From positions 1 to 64,000 of the forward strand of contig NZ_LIQG01000020.1 of the NCBI RefSeq assembly GCF_001418015.1: a stretch of DNA of 64,000 bases, in the 5' to 3' direction. The notes under the pieces were generated by a model that made no database searches, was not told where the DNA came from, and was given only the letters and a program-made list of their open reading frames with translations. This document shows positions 1 through 9,472 of the stretch, piece after piece (position 1 is the stretch's first letter; each line of letters begins with the position of its first letter). This DNA is from Lacinutrix mariniflava. Its GTDB lineage: Bacteria; Bacteroidota; Bacteroidia; Flavobacteriales; Flavobacteriaceae. The position numbers and the translations under genes were made by a program.

Positions 1-28
1 TTTTTTTGTTTTAAATAATTTCTAATTA

Positions 29-1210
29 TTAATAATAAGTATATTCCGTAGTATGCGTTTCTTCATCTGCGCTTCCTTGGTTATAAACTGTATTTGAGGT
101 AATAGGATAATTATCTGAATTATAGGTATAAGTATTATTCTCATTATCAGGAACAGTTGAACCTCCTGTATTTATATAACTTAAATAATTATTATTAAAA
201 GCAGTATAACCTAACACTGCAAAAACTTCTCTCTTATGAATGTTTTTGGAGATTCCATTCTTGTCATCATATGTATAAGTATAATCATTATTACCATTAG
301 TATTGTTTTCTAATATTATATTTCCATTTTCAATGGTATAAATATAAACCTGACCTCCATCTTCATTATGTGTAATTGTTCCATCAGGATTATGCACATA
401 ATTATCTATTTGTATGTTAGTGTCGTCTAATGTAGTTGTTACTGTTATTAATTCATTATCTGAATTATACTCTAAAACCATAGAATCAGTTTCTGTAAAA
501 CCAGCAGAATTTTCAACAATATCTATTTGTGCTAATAAGTCACCATTATAAGTAAATTCTTCAACTTCCGTTTCCGTTGGTTCTCCAACAAAATTAATAG
601 TATATTCTATTTTAGTCAATTTGTTACCATTAAACGTGTAATCACCAATAATTGTAGAACCATCAGCATAAGTTTGAATTGACTTTTTAGGTAAAACTAA
701 ATCACTAGTCTCCGAACAATCTCCCAAACCATCTATAGTAGCTTGTATAGAACCATCTGCATCACCACAAATTTCTATTTGTTCTTCCAACGCCATAACA
801 TATCCTGTACAAAATTGTGTGTACATATCGGCTGGAGCGTTATTTAAATTAACTTCAGCAATACCAGAATTTGCAATGGCAGATTCACATGTGTCTGGAT
901 CTAATGGTTCGCTACAATCTCCTAAAGTTCCTAACAAAGCTTGAATACTTCCGCTTGGATCTCCACAACTATCTATTAAGCCTTGTAAAGATGCTGCATA
1001 AAGTGTGCATAAAGGCGCGTAAGTATCTTCATTTCCATCCCAATTTCCAAAATTAGTAACAGCTGTACTGTAGGCTTGTGTTGCTGCTAAACAGTCTAAC
1101 TCTGACGTCTCTGCTTGAGGTAGTAAACTTGGCTCTAGTGGTTCGTTATCACATGTAAATAAAGACATGGTTAAGAATAACATTAAAAAAGGTATGGTTA
1201 TTTTTTTCAT
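29..1210 (-). CDS. Lipoprotein with two Cys-containing repeats
   Basis: The 393-aa protein starts with a lipoprotein signal peptide (hydrophobic core, then lipobox LFTC with Cys at about residue 20), so it should be anchored in a membrane, probably the outer one. Residues about 40-170 hold two similar repeats of about 60 aa, each with spaced cysteines and a G-D-x-x-G-S-I-Q-A motif. The C-terminal half is rich in Tyr-Thr-Tyr and Asn and resembles YD-type beta repeats. The segment after the lipobox (NEPLEP) is like that of the next gene (NEPLDA), so the two may share an export or retention signal. Function unknown. It is the last gene of a minus-strand run ending at the window edge. Confidence 0.75.
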   Translation of the reverse strand: MKKITIPFLMLFLTMSLFTCDNEPLEPSLLPQAETSELDCLAATQAYSTAVTNFGNWDGNEDTYAPLCTLYAASLQGLIDSCGDPSGSIQALLGTLGDCSEPLDPDTCESAIANSGIAEVNLNNAPADMYTQFCTGYVMALEEQIEICGDADGSIQATIDGLGDCSETSDLVLPKKSIQTYADGSTIIGDYTFNGNKLTKIEYTINFVGEPTETEVEEFTYNGDLLAQIDIVENSAGFTETDSMVLEYNSDNELITVTTTLDDTNIQIDNYVHNPDGTITHNEDGGQVYIYTIENGNIILENNTNGNNDYTYTYDDKNGISKNIHKREVFAVLGYTAFNNNYLSYINTGGSTVPDNENNTYTYNSDNYPITSNTVYNQGSADEETHTTEYTYY

Positions 1211-1368
1211 AATAAATGTTTATGTAACAAACATAAGAAATATTCTGTTAAACTCAGAACTCTTTATTTACAGACGTAATTAACAACTTAGGTATACTAG
1301 AATACTATTTCGGCGACACCCGATTTTTATTCAACTATAAATAAAATATTCCTAATAATAAGCAAAAC

Positions 1369-1408
1369 AAAAAAGCCACTTTTCACATAAATGAAAAATG
1401 GCTTTTTT
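1369..1408. terminator. Bidirectional hairpin terminator
   Basis: A-run, then GCCACTTTTCA paired with TGAAAAATGGC across a short loop, then a T-run. It lies just downstream of the minus-strand gene at 1426-2259. The A- and T-runs on both sides would let it act in either direction. Confidence 0.7.
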
Positions 1409-1425
1409 AAAAGTTATAAAATATA

Positions 1426-2259
1426 TTAATTTAAAGTATAAGCATCCAACTCTTGTAAAGTAGTTGATGTAATATTATCTGCATTATCACTTATAGTTCC
1501 TTCTGCCTTTACTAATCCTACATCTTTAGCAAAATAATAATAAATTAAAGAATTAGTAGTTTGTTCTGGAGCCGCAGCCGTAAATGTCTCTTGTAAATAC
1601 TTAACCTTAATAACATCATTATAAGTAGTACCATTAACCGTAGTAGAAATATCTTTCTCAACTACTTCAAGAGTATTACTAATGTTATTAGTTATAGACG
1701 GTAAATCTGGAAATGTTTCATCATTAGATGTAAATGAAGTAACCGTTTGTACATTACTTGTCCAAGTAGTACCAACATTTACATAATCTTTAAGAATTAT
1801 TATACTATATCCTGTTTGAGATAACTCAAAAGCTCCATCAAGATAACTTGCAGATAAATCACCTACAGAAATAATATAGTCACCTCCATTTTTTCTAACA
1901 TACGTATCTATTTCCAAACCATCAAATTCCGTCCCATCTGTACCTGTAGCAGATGGTAAGTATTGATTAAATCTAAAAACATTTTCACCTTGATAAACAT
2001 CGGTTGATCCAATACTCATATCGTAATCGTCTTGAGCTACATCATCAGCATATAAATTATAAGTCCAAGTATTATCTACTGCTAAAGGCCAATAGTCTCC
2101 AGATGAAGCACCTCCTGGATCAGTAATTTCGCTATCATCTGGAATAAAGGTTCCATCTTCCGATAAGAAGTCTGCATCCAATGGTTCGTTTTCACAAGAC
2201 AAAAAGAACATGGTAAATAATGATAATGATAACACTGAGGCTACTCTAACTAGTTTCAT
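1426..2259 (-). CDS. Lipoprotein, secreted, unknown function
   Basis: 277 aa. The N-terminus is a lipoprotein signal with lipobox FLSC (Cys about residue 21), followed by ENEPLDADFL, similar to the downstream neighbour's post-lipobox segment. The mature part is Thr/Asp/Asn-rich and predicted beta, starting with a Y-W-P-L-A-V-D-N-T-W-T-Y motif that is common in Bacteroidota surface lipoproteins. I do not recognise an enzymatic motif. A strong hairpin terminator follows the stop codon, so the gene is probably monocistronic. Confidence 0.75.
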   Translation of the reverse strand: MKLVRVASVLSLSLFTMFFLSCENEPLDADFLSEDGTFIPDDSEITDPGGASSGDYWPLAVDNTWTYNLYADDVAQDDYDMSIGSTDVYQGENVFRFNQYLPSATGTDGTEFDGLEIDTYVRKNGGDYIISVGDLSASYLDGAFELSQTGYSIIILKDYVNVGTTWTSNVQTVTSFTSNDETFPDLPSITNNISNTLEVVEKDISTTVNGTTYNDVIKVKYLQETFTAAAPEQTTNSLIYYYFAKDVGLVKAEGTISDNADNITSTTLQELDAYTLN

Positions 2260-2313
2260 ATATAGTAATTTAGGTTTAAATATAATATTTTAACAAACAT
2301 AAGAAATATTAAG

Positions 2314-3696
2314 TTATTCTGAAACCTCTTCTTTTGGTACTCTAAAAAGTAAAATAATACCAATAAAAAAGAAAACGAATAAAAACAAAATAGCATAACG
2401 CATTGTACTAATTTGGTCTACCACTGCAAAAATAGTCATACCTATTACAATTCCTATTTTTTCTGCTACATCATAAAAACTAAAATATGAAGTAGTATCC
2501 TCTGTCTCTGGTAAAAATTTAGAATAGGTAGAACGTGCAAGCGATTGTACTCCTCCCATTACAAAACCTACTAAACCTGCTGCAATATAGAACTGAAAAG
2601 GAGTCTCCATAAAATAAGCATAGAAACATAAAAACATCCAAAATACATTAATTACAATTAGTGTTTTTATGTTACCAAATTTTGATGATGCCTTAGACGT
2701 TAGTACCGCACCTAATATTGCTACAACTTGTATTACTAAAATACTAATAATAAGTCCTGTCGTTTTTTGATCTTTATCTGCCCAAGAGATTTCTTTCTCT
2801 CCAAAGTAAACAGCCATTAACATTATGGTTTGCACAGCCATACTAAAAACAAAAAAGGCTCTTAAATATAATTTTAATCTTAGATTGTTTTGTAATTGTT
2901 TCCAAACAACCTTTAGCTCTCTAAATCCATTAAAAACAACATCTTTATTTACTTTATGTCCTGAAGAAACGCCTTTTGGTAAAATATAAAAAGTGTATTG
3001 ACTAAAAATAATCCACCATAAACCTACTGTTATAAAAGAGATTTTCATGGCTTCAAAAGATGCAGCATTTTTAATTTCTTTCGCTTTTAAAATAATATCT
3101 GCTTCGCTACCATTATCCAAAATATTTTGTGGCACACTAATATCAAAACCAAACCAATCTGGTTTCATTACCATTGCAAGATTTAATATTAATAATAAAA
3201 CACTTCCTATGTAACCAAAAGAGAAACCTTTGGCACTTATGCTATCTTGTTGCTCAGGAAAAGCAATATCTGGTAAATACGAATTATAGAATACTAAGCT
3301 TCCCCAATAACCCATTAAGCCCATAAAATAAAAGAGCATACTTAGATGTATATAATCTCTATTAAAAAAGTACAGTCCAATACAGCCTATACTTCCCAAG
3401 TAACAAAAGAATTTCATGAAATTCTTTTTATTACCAACATAATCGGCAATACCAGAAAGTATTGGAGAAAGTATAGCCACTACTAAAAAAGTAAATGCTG
3501 TAACTATCGAAATAAGTACGGTTGGTTTCATTTCTAAACCAAAAGCGGAAACTAACTCATCTTCAGAAGAAAATAATGCGCCATAAAAAATAGGGAATAT
3601 AGAAGAAGCTATGGTAAGTGTATATACCGAGTTTGCCCAATCGTAAAAAGCCCATGCATTTAATAACTTTTTATCTCCTTTTTGTAATTTTTTCAT
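2314..3696 (-). CDS. MFS transporter, UMF1 family
   Basis: A 460-aa integral membrane protein with about 12 hydrophobic segments. Its N-terminus (N-A-W-A-F-Y-D-W-A-N-S) is characteristic of the UMF1 (Atg22-like) branch of the major facilitator superfamily, often linked to amino-acid or small-molecule efflux. The substrate is not predictable. A longer frame opens with GTG at 3708, but that codon lies inside the stem of the upstream terminator, so the ATG at 3696 (MKKLQKGDKK) is the better start. The gene follows the M48 peptidase on the same strand with the terminator hairpin between them. Confidence 0.85.
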   Translation of the reverse strand: MKKLQKGDKKLLNAWAFYDWANSVYTLTIASSIFPIFYGALFSSEDELVSAFGLEMKPTVLISIVTAFTFLVVAILSPILSGIADYVGNKKNFMKFFCYLGSIGCIGLYFFNRDYIHLSMLFYFMGLMGYWGSLVFYNSYLPDIAFPEQQDSISAKGFSFGYIGSVLLLILNLAMVMKPDWFGFDISVPQNILDNGSEADIILKAKEIKNAASFEAMKISFITVGLWWIIFSQYTFYILPKGVSSGHKVNKDVVFNGFRELKVVWKQLQNNLRLKLYLRAFFVFSMAVQTIMLMAVYFGEKEISWADKDQKTTGLIISILVIQVVAILGAVLTSKASSKFGNIKTLIVINVFWMFLCFYAYFMETPFQFYIAAGLVGFVMGGVQSLARSTYSKFLPETEDTTSYFSFYDVAEKIGIVIGMTIFAVVDQISTMRYAILFLFVFFFIGIILLFRVPKEEVSE

Positions 3697-3728
3697 AAAA
3701 AAAGCCACTCTATTATTAGAGTGGCTTC
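3697..3728 (-). terminator. Hairpin terminator after the M48 peptidase gene
   Basis: GCCACTCTA (3704-3712) pairs with TAGAGTGGC (3717-3725). Read on the minus strand, the stem is followed by a run of seven T, directly abutting the ATG of the transporter gene. This is very compact and could act as an attenuator for the transporter. Confidence 0.65.
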
Positions 3729-3750
3729 GAAAATAAGAATTTATATTCTA

Positions 3751-4584
3751 TTAGTAAGGTGTTACTGCTCTAAAAGATTTAACACCAAACTTTTTAGCTT
3801 CGGCTTTCGCTGTTGGAGCTAATGCTTCTAAATTTGCAATACGTGTTGTAGTTGCAGGATGCGTGCTTAACATTTCTGGTGGTGCTTCTCCTCCACTTGC
3901 TGCGCCCATACGTCTCCATAAATTTGCAGCTTCGTCTGGATTGTAACCAGCAATTGCGGTTAGTATTAAACCTATTCTATCGGCTTCTGTTTCATGACTT
4001 CTGCTAAAAGGTAACATACCTCCTACAGTAGACGCTGTACCATAATACTGATTAAATAAGTCTCTTTTTTCACCTTGTAAAGCTACATTACCTAAAAGAT
4101 TTACACCTTGTTGTACCATTCCAGCACTCATACGTTGTTGCCCGTGGTTTGCTAAAGCATGAGCAACCTCATGACCCATAATTGCAGCAACGGCTGCTTC
4201 GTTTTGTGCTACAGGTAAAATTCCTGTGTAAAAAACAATCTTTCCACCTGGCATACACCAAGCGTTTATTGTTTCATCCTTTACTAAATTGTATTCCCAT
4301 TTATAATCGTTTAAATAACCTTGATTTCCATTGGCATTCAACCAACGCTCTGCAGCTACTGCAATACGTTGTCCTACTCTTGTAATCATTTCTGCTTCTT
4401 TTGTTCCTGTAACAATATTGTTTTCGTTTAAAAACTGATTGTATTGAGCAAAAGCAGTTGGAAATAAAGAGCTATTTTCTGTACCTGGCAATGCCATTGT
4501 TTTTTTTCCTGTAAAAGGATTTGTAGCACATGAAAAAAAGATAAGCATTGTAAATGCTAATGTTATACTCGATTTAAATTTCAT
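3751..4584 (-). CDS. M48-family zinc metallopeptidase, lipoprotein
   Basis: 277 aa, of the periplasmic BepA/LoiP/YcaL-type M48 peptidases. A lipobox (FFSC at about residues 16-19) is followed by A-T-N-P-F-T-G-K-K, typical of the family. The zinc motif HEVAH sits at about residues 143-147, with the distal glutamate ligand in E-T-E-A-D-R-I-G about 55 residues later. It probably takes part in quality control of outer-membrane proteins in the periplasm. Length is normal. It is followed by a terminator and then by the MFS gene. Confidence 0.88.
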   Translation of the reverse strand: MKFKSSITLAFTMLIFFSCATNPFTGKKTMALPGTENSSLFPTAFAQYNQFLNENNIVTGTKEAEMITRVGQRIAVAAERWLNANGNQGYLNDYKWEYNLVKDETINAWCMPGGKIVFYTGILPVAQNEAAVAAIMGHEVAHALANHGQQRMSAGMVQQGVNLLGNVALQGEKRDLFNQYYGTASTVGGMLPFSRSHETEADRIGLILTAIAGYNPDEAANLWRRMGAASGGEAPPEMLSTHPATTTRIANLEALAPTAKAEAKKFGVKSFRAVTPY

Positions 4585-4832
4585 TTTTTGTTGTTTTTAG
4601 TATTATAAAACCAAGTTACAAAAAGTTGCGTAAATATGTAGTGATGCACTATCTAAATAGTAGGTGGTTATTCGATAAAACACACATTTAGTCGTTAAAG
4701 GTGTGAATTCTAACGAAAGATGAATTTGATTATTATAATGTTAGGATTTATATAAAAATACGACTAAAAACGGATAAAAAGATATTAAATATCTTTGTCT
4801 AAAAAAGAAAAGTTAATTTTAAAAAGATTTTT

Positions 4833-5315
4833 ATGAAAAAAATGGCACTATTGGCTTTCGCCTTTATCTTATTTAATTGTAATGGTAATGCGCAAGATGC
4901 AAAAAAAGAGAAAAAAGTTTACGAGATTACAAAAACGGATGCCGAATGGAAAGCATCACTTACTAACAATGAATATTATGTTTTAAGAGAAGCGGGAACT
5001 GAAAGGGCTTTTTCTAGTAAATTTAATAAAGAATACGGTGCAGGTACTTATATTTGCGCAGCATGTGAAACACCTTTATTTCAAGGAGAACACAAATTCG
5101 ATTCGGGAACGGGATGGCCAAGTTTTGATAGAGAGATTAAAGGAAACGTAGATTTCTCTATAGATTATAATTTAGGTTATGCAAGAACCGAAGAGCATTG
5201 TGGTACATGTGGTGGTCATTTAGGACATGTTTTTAATGATGGGCCAAAAACGACAGGTAAAAGACATTGTATAAATGGTGTTGCAGTAAAATTTATTCCA
5301 AAAAAAGATGAGTAA
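4833..5315 (+). CDS. msrB: Peptide-methionine (R)-S-oxide reductase MsrB, exported
   Basis: 160 aa. The N-terminal signal has a likely lipobox (LFNC), so this copy acts outside the cytoplasm, repairing oxidised methionines in envelope proteins. The MsrB fold is clear: zinc ligands in CAAC and CGTC, the G-W-P-S-F motif, G-G-H-L-G-H-V-F-N-D-G-P, and the resolving/catalytic region R-H-C-I-N-G near the C-terminus. A -7 promoter-like box (TATCTTTG, 4790-4797) lies upstream. Its last 8 bases overlap the next msrB gene, so the pair is co-transcribed and probably translationally coupled. Confidence 0.92.
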   Translation: MKKMALLAFAFILFNCNGNAQDAKKEKKVYEITKTDAEWKASLTNNEYYVLREAGTERAFSSKFNKEYGAGTYICAACETPLFQGEHKFDSGTGWPSFDREIKGNVDFSIDYNLGYARTEEHCGTCGGHLGHVFNDGPKTTGKRHCINGVAVKFIPKKDE

Positions 5316-5706
5316 TTTTAAAATTAATAAGTCTGATAAAGAATGGAGAGACCAACTTACAGACGAAGAATATCGTATTCTAAGAGATAAAGGAACAGAA
5401 AGACCACATACTGGAGAATATAACCTTAATTTTGAAGAAGGCATTTACAAGTGTGCTGGCTGTAACCAACAATTGTTTGAAAGCTCAAGCAAGTTTGATG
5501 CCCATTGTGGTTGGCCAAGTTTCGATGAAGCTATTAAAGGTACAGTTAAAAATGTGTTAGATAAAACGCATGGCATGATTAGAACCGAAGTTGTTTGTAA
5601 TAATTGTGGTGGGCATTTGGGTCATGTTTTTAACGATGGACCAACAGAAACTGGTGCGCGTTATTGCGTAAATTCTATTTCTGTAAAATTTGATAAGCCA
5701 AGCTAA
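5308..5706 (+). CDS. msrB: Peptide-methionine (R)-S-oxide reductase MsrB, cytoplasmic
   Basis: A 132-aa MsrB without signal peptide, the cytoplasmic partner of the preceding exported MsrB. It has the zinc-binding CAGC and CNNC pairs, G-W-P-S-F, G-G-H-L-G-H-V-F-N-D-G-P and the catalytic Cys in A-R-Y-C-V-N. The start ATG overlaps the end of the upstream gene (ATGAGTAA). The two paralogues probably arose by tandem duplication and serve two compartments. Confidence 0.93.
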   Translation: MSNFKINKSDKEWRDQLTDEEYRILRDKGTERPHTGEYNLNFEEGIYKCAGCNQQLFESSSKFDAHCGWPSFDEAIKGTVKNVLDKTHGMIRTEVVCNNCGGHLGHVFNDGPTETGARYCVNSISVKFDKPS

Positions 5707-5967
5707 TAGATACTTCTTAATACATTTAAATACTAGAATGTGCGTGAGTGATAGTAACGGCATCCTTTTGCTTTTTCTGCAAAAGATATAGTGAATAGCA
5801 CGACCTTTAGGGCACGCCCAAAATATTTTAAATCCTCAAAAAACGTATACTATTTTAAGAATAGTATATGTTTTTAGAATTTTATTGTTTTTGGTTTTTG
5901 GAATTTAGGATTTTCCACTTGAAAATCCTTAAATTTGATACTTTATATAACGACTAAAAATTATACA

Positions 5968-7344
5968 ATGAGTAAATACGATATTATTGTTCTTGGAAGT
6001 GGTCCTGGTGGCTACGTAGCAGCTATTAGAGCTTCTCAATTAGGTTTAAAAACAGCTATTATTGAAAAAGAAAGCCTTGGTGGTATATGCCTAAATTGGG
6101 GTTGTATTCCTACTAAAGCCTTATTAAAATCTGCCCAAGTTTTTGAATATTTAAAACATGCTGAAGATTATGGTCTTTCTGTAAAAGGTTATGATAAAGA
6201 TTTTAATGCGGTTGTAAAACGTAGTCGTGGTGTTGCTGAAGGCATGAGTAATGGCGTTAAGTTTTTAATGAAAAAGAATAAAATTGACGTTATTGAAGGT
6301 TTTGGAACACTAAAAACTGGAAAGAAAATTGATGTTGAAGGAAAAGAATATTCTGCAGATCATATTATTATTGCAACTGGAGCTCGCTCTCGTCAATTAC
6401 CAAGTTTACCACAAGATGGTAAAAAAGTAATTGGTTATAGAGAAGCAATGGTTTTACCAGAACAACCAAAGAAAATGATTGTTGTTGGGTCTGGAGCAAT
6501 TGGTGTTGAATTTGCATATTTCTATAACTCTTTAGGTACAGATGTAACTATTGTAGAGTATTTAGATAGAATTGTACCTGTTGAAGATGAAGACGTTTCT
6601 AAACAATTAGAACGTAGCTTTAAGAAAAGTGGTATAAACATTATGACTTCTGCCGAGGTAACAAGTGTAGATACTTCTGGAAAAGGTGTAAAAGCTACAG
6701 TAAAAACTAAAAAAGGAGAAGAAATATTAGAAGCGGATATTGTATTATCTGCCGTTGGTATTAAATCTAACATAGAAAACATTGGCTTAGAAGATGTTGG
6801 TATTGCTGTAGATAGAGATAAAATTTTAGTAAATGATTTCTACCAAACAAACATACCTGGTTATTATGCTATTGGAGATATTACTCCTGGGCAGGCTTTA
6901 GCACACGTTGCTTCTGCTGAAGCTATTTTATGTGTTGAAAAAATTGCTGGACAACATGTAGAAGCATTAGATTACGGAAACGTTCCTGGTTGTACATATT
7001 GTTCTCCAGAAATTGCGTCTGTTGGTTTAACAGAGAAACAAGCAAAAGATCAAGGTATCGATATTAAAGTTGGTAAATTTCCTTTTTCTGCTTCTGGTAA
7101 AGCAAGTGCTTCTGGTGCAAAAGATGGTTTTGTAAAAGTTATATTCGATGCTAAATATGGCGAATGGTTAGGATGCCACATGATTGGTGCGGGTGTTACA
7201 GACATGATTGCAGAGGCTGTTTTAGGTAGAAAACTTGAAACTACAGGTCATGAAGTATTAAAAGCAATACATCCTCACCCAACAATGAGTGAAGCGGTTA
7301 TGGAAGCTGTAGCTGCTGCTTATGGTGAAGTAATACATCTATAA
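5968..7344 (+). CDS. lpdA: Dihydrolipoyl dehydrogenase
   Basis: 458 aa, the FAD-dependent E3 subunit of 2-oxoacid dehydrogenase complexes, which re-oxidises dihydrolipoamide with NAD+. Visible motifs are the N-terminal FAD Rossmann motif G-S-G-P-G-G, the redox disulphide G-G-I-C-L-N-W-G-C-I-P, the NAD motif G-S-G-A-I-G-V-E, the second FAD motif A-I-G-D-I, and the C-terminal active-site dyad H-P-H-P-T-M-S-E. A TTG start 11 codons upstream exists in frame, but the ATG at 5968 gives the standard N-terminus. An inverted repeat (GGATTTTC / GAAAATCC, about 5909-5930) lies upstream and could be an operator or a small hairpin. Confidence 0.95.
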   Translation: MSKYDIIVLGSGPGGYVAAIRASQLGLKTAIIEKESLGGICLNWGCIPTKALLKSAQVFEYLKHAEDYGLSVKGYDKDFNAVVKRSRGVAEGMSNGVKFLMKKNKIDVIEGFGTLKTGKKIDVEGKEYSADHIIIATGARSRQLPSLPQDGKKVIGYREAMVLPEQPKKMIVVGSGAIGVEFAYFYNSLGTDVTIVEYLDRIVPVEDEDVSKQLERSFKKSGINIMTSAEVTSVDTSGKGVKATVKTKKGEEILEADIVLSAVGIKSNIENIGLEDVGIAVDRDKILVNDFYQTNIPGYYAIGDITPGQALAHVASAEAILCVEKIAGQHVEALDYGNVPGCTYCSPEIASVGLTEKQAKDQGIDIKVGKFPFSASGKASASGAKDGFVKVIFDAKYGEWLGCHMIGAGVTDMIAEAVLGRKLETTGHEVLKAIHPHPTMSEAVMEAVAAAYGEVIHL

Positions 7345-7396
7345 GAAAACAGATATTAAAATAGATATGAGTTTTTCTCATTCTAAATATTTTATA

Positions 7397-7432
7397 TAAA
7401 AAATGCGATTCAATTGAATCGCATTTTTTTTT
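7397..7432. terminator. Bidirectional terminator between lpdA and aroQ
   Basis: AAAAAATGCGATTCAA pairs with TTGAATCGCATTTTTT. The stem has an A-run before it and a T-run after it, so it serves both the plus-strand lpdA and the convergent minus-strand aroQ. Confidence 0.8.
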
Positions 7433-7449
7433 ATTCTGTTTGTATTGCT

Positions 7450-7866
7450 TTAAATAAAACTCTGTATTGCTAGTTCGTAACTCTGTAATCCAAAACCTAA
7501 AATAACACCTTTTGCGTTAGCCGAAATGTAAGATTGATGTCTAAACTCTTCTCTTCCAAAAGTGTTAGAAATATGGACTTCTATAACCGGAGTTTCTATT
7601 GCTTTTACAGCATCTCCAATACCTATAGACGTATGTGTGTAAGCCGCAGCATTTAATACAATACCATCGTAACTAAATCCGCTTTCCTGTATTTTATCTA
7701 TTAACTCTCCTTCTATATTAGATTGAAAGTACTCTAAAGCTACATTTGGGTATTTTTCCTTTACAGTATCGTAGAATTCTGTAAATGTTAAGCTTCCATA
7801 TATATTAGGTTCTCGCTTACCTAGTAAGTTAAGGTTTGGTCCGTTGATGATGATTATTTTTTTCAT
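7450..7866 (-). CDS. aroQ: 3-dehydroquinate dehydratase, type II
   Basis: 138 aa, normal for the dodecameric type II enzyme that converts 3-dehydroquinate to 3-dehydroshikimate in the shikimate pathway. Diagnostic motifs: N-G-P-N-L-N-L-L-G-K-R-E-P at the N-terminus, the N-A-A-A-Y-T-H-T-S region, and V-I-E-V-H-I-S-N with the catalytic His, then R-E-E-F-R-H. In many Flavobacteriaceae aroQ lies divergent from xerD. Here xerD is 3.6 kb to the right, with envelope genes in between. Confidence 0.94.
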   Translation of the reverse strand: MKKIIIINGPNLNLLGKREPNIYGSLTFTEFYDTVKEKYPNVALEYFQSNIEGELIDKIQESGFSYDGIVLNAAAYTHTSIGIGDAVKAIETPVIEVHISNTFGREEFRHQSYISANAKGVILGFGLQSYELAIQSFI

Positions 7867-7977
7867 GTCCTTTTTTATTGTTTAATGCCTCATGCTATTC
7901 GCTAATACTATAAAATTTATATTTATCATTTTAGAACACGCGCATTTTATAATGTAAAAATACAAAAGTTATGGTAT

Positions 7978-8011
7978 AAAAAAACCGAAGCGGTTAGGCT
8001 TCGGTTTTTTA
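7978..8011 (-). terminator. Hairpin terminator
   Basis: AAACCGAAGC pairs with GCTTCGGTTT around GGTTAG, flanked by A- and T-runs. It lies directly after the minus-strand gene at 8028-8660. Near-identical hairpins follow the two neighbouring barrel loci. Confidence 0.78.
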
Positions 8012-8027
8012 AACATTATGTTTTATA

Positions 8028-8660
8028 TTAATTTAAAGAAAATAGAACGCCTACATTAAAGCTACTTCTTCCATTTGTAACAGAATCACCTTCGTTATTT
8101 TTAAACACATCTGAAACACCAGATTGTCCGTCATACTCAATATAAAGTTTAGTATTATCTGCTATTTCAAACTTGTAACCTATACCGAAAGCTAAACCGA
8201 AATCTGTAGTATTAAAAGCTTCTTTTACATCCATACCTAAACGAGAATCTTCAGCATTTAATAAAATACCTATATAAGGTCCAAAATTTAAGTACCATTT
8301 TCTAGTTGATCCAAAATGCCAATTTGCCATTACTGGAATTGTTAAGTATGATAATTGAAAATCTGTAGTAGTATTTTCAAGTGTATCTTCATTAAAGATA
8401 AAGCCATCTGCCCAACCTTTTTGGTCGTAGTTTAGTTCTGCTTTAATTCCCCAACGGTCTGAGAAATAATATTCGCCAGAAGCACCAAAATTGATAGATG
8501 TTAACGAGTTAGTAGAATTTTCTGAATTCCCACTCACTGTAACATTAGAAAAACTGGCACCAATACCTGCACCTAGCTCAAAATCTCCTTTGTCTAATTG
8601 TGCGTTTACTGTTGATACCGCAAAAATGGCTAAAGAAGCAATAAGTAATAATTTTTTCAT
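8028..8660 (-). CDS. Outer-membrane beta-barrel protein
   Basis: 210 aa with a Sec signal peptide ending near V-N-A-Q. The remainder shows alternating hydrophobic and polar beta strands of a small OmpX/porin-like barrel (PF13568-type). Motifs such as W-H-F-G-S-T-R-K-W-Y-L-N-F-G-P-Y and G-I-G-Y-K-F-E are typical. The C-terminus is S-F-N-V-G-V-L-F-S-L-N, where an aromatic residue near the end suits BAM-dependent assembly. Role unknown. It shares its terminator type with the next barrel gene, suggesting local duplication. Confidence 0.82.
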   Translation of the reverse strand: MKKLLLIASLAIFAVSTVNAQLDKGDFELGAGIGASFSNVTVSGNSENSTNSLTSINFGASGEYYFSDRWGIKAELNYDQKGWADGFIFNEDTLENTTTDFQLSYLTIPVMANWHFGSTRKWYLNFGPYIGILLNAEDSRLGMDVKEAFNTTDFGLAFGIGYKFEIADNTKLYIEYDGQSGVSDVFKNNEGDSVTNGRSSFNVGVLFSLN

Positions 8661-8789
8661 AATAAATTTGGTTTTTAGTTAGGCCGTAAATTTAGAATAA
8701 ATAAGTATTAAAAAATTGTAAAAAAACGTAATTGCAGTTATTTGCTTTTTTTTGATTAGATCTAAAGACATAATGCTAAAAATAAAGCA

Positions 8790-8822
8790 CAAAAAAAACC
8801 GAAGCCGTTAGGCTTCGGTTTT
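8790..8822 (-). terminator. Hairpin terminator
   Basis: AAAACCGAAGCC pairs with GGCTTCGGTTTT around GTTA. It follows the minus-strand barrel gene that ends at 8843 and is almost the same hairpin as at 7978-8011. Confidence 0.78.
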
Positions 8823-8842
8823 AAATTTTATAGTGGTTCTAA

Positions 8843-9472
8843 TTAGAACTTGTATGCAATACCAAAGTTGATATCAGATAAATCTAAACCAATATTGAAT
8901 TGGTTTCTAGCTTCTGCTCCGTCAACATCCGCTTTAAAAGTATTGTAACCTAAAACACCAATAGATGCTTCTAATGTAATGCTATCTGAAACGAAATAGC
9001 TAATACCTGGTGCAAATTCAAAATCTAATCCATCAAACTTTTGGTCTTCCTCAACAAAATCTTGTTCGTTTTTACTTGCAACAAATTTTGCTGCTAATTC
9101 TCCGAAGAAAGAAAATTGACTAGCTGGAGTAGCATAGTAACGTCCAAATACACCTGCACTTAAAGAAGTTCTTTTAGATTCGATAGTTGCTTCTTCAAAA
9201 GTTACAGGATTAATTCCTGAATTTTCATTTTTAAAAGATTCAAATCCTAAAGATACTCCAACTGCGATGTTATCACTTACAAAAAATCCAACTTTTGGAG
9301 AAATTTCAAATTGATTGTCCTTAGAATCACCTTGAGTAGTTGATCCAAAACCTACTGCTCCAGAAATAAATACATCTCCATTAGCAAAACCACCAACAGT
9401 AGTATCCTCTTGTGCATTAACACTTGTAAAACCTAATACTGCAATTGCAGCTGTAAATAATAATTTTTTCAT
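8843..9472 (-). CDS. Outer-membrane beta-barrel protein
   Basis: 209 aa. The signal peptide is cleaved after V-N-A-Q. The mature part is an 8-stranded-type barrel with an acidic N-terminus, internal strands such as F-G-R-Y-Y-A-T-P and S-F-F-G-E-L-A-A-K-F, and a C-terminal I-N-F-G-I-A-Y-K-F ending in Phe, the classic outer-membrane assembly signal. It belongs to the same general family as the gene at 8028-8660. Specific role unknown. Confidence 0.83.
   Translation of the reverse strand: MKKLLFTAAIAVLGFTSVNAQEDTTVGGFANGDVFISGAVGFGSTTQGDSKDNQFEISPKVGFFVSDNIAVGVSLGFESFKNENSGINPVTFEEATIESKRTSLSAGVFGRYYATPASQFSFFGELAAKFVASKNEQDFVEEDQKFDGLDFEFAPGISYFVSDSITLEASIGVLGYNTFKADVDGAEARNQFNIGLDLSDINFGIAYKF

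Noticed and set aside
871-1056. Plus-strand reading frame inside the first lipoprotein gene
   Set aside because: It is a shadow of the minus-strand gene, with no recognisable features; the same applies to the other antisense frames in rny, lpdA, the OLD gene and the methylase gene.
3697-3708. GTG start of the UMF1 transporter at 3708
   Set aside because: That codon is within the terminator stem; the ATG at 3696 gives a normal N-terminus.
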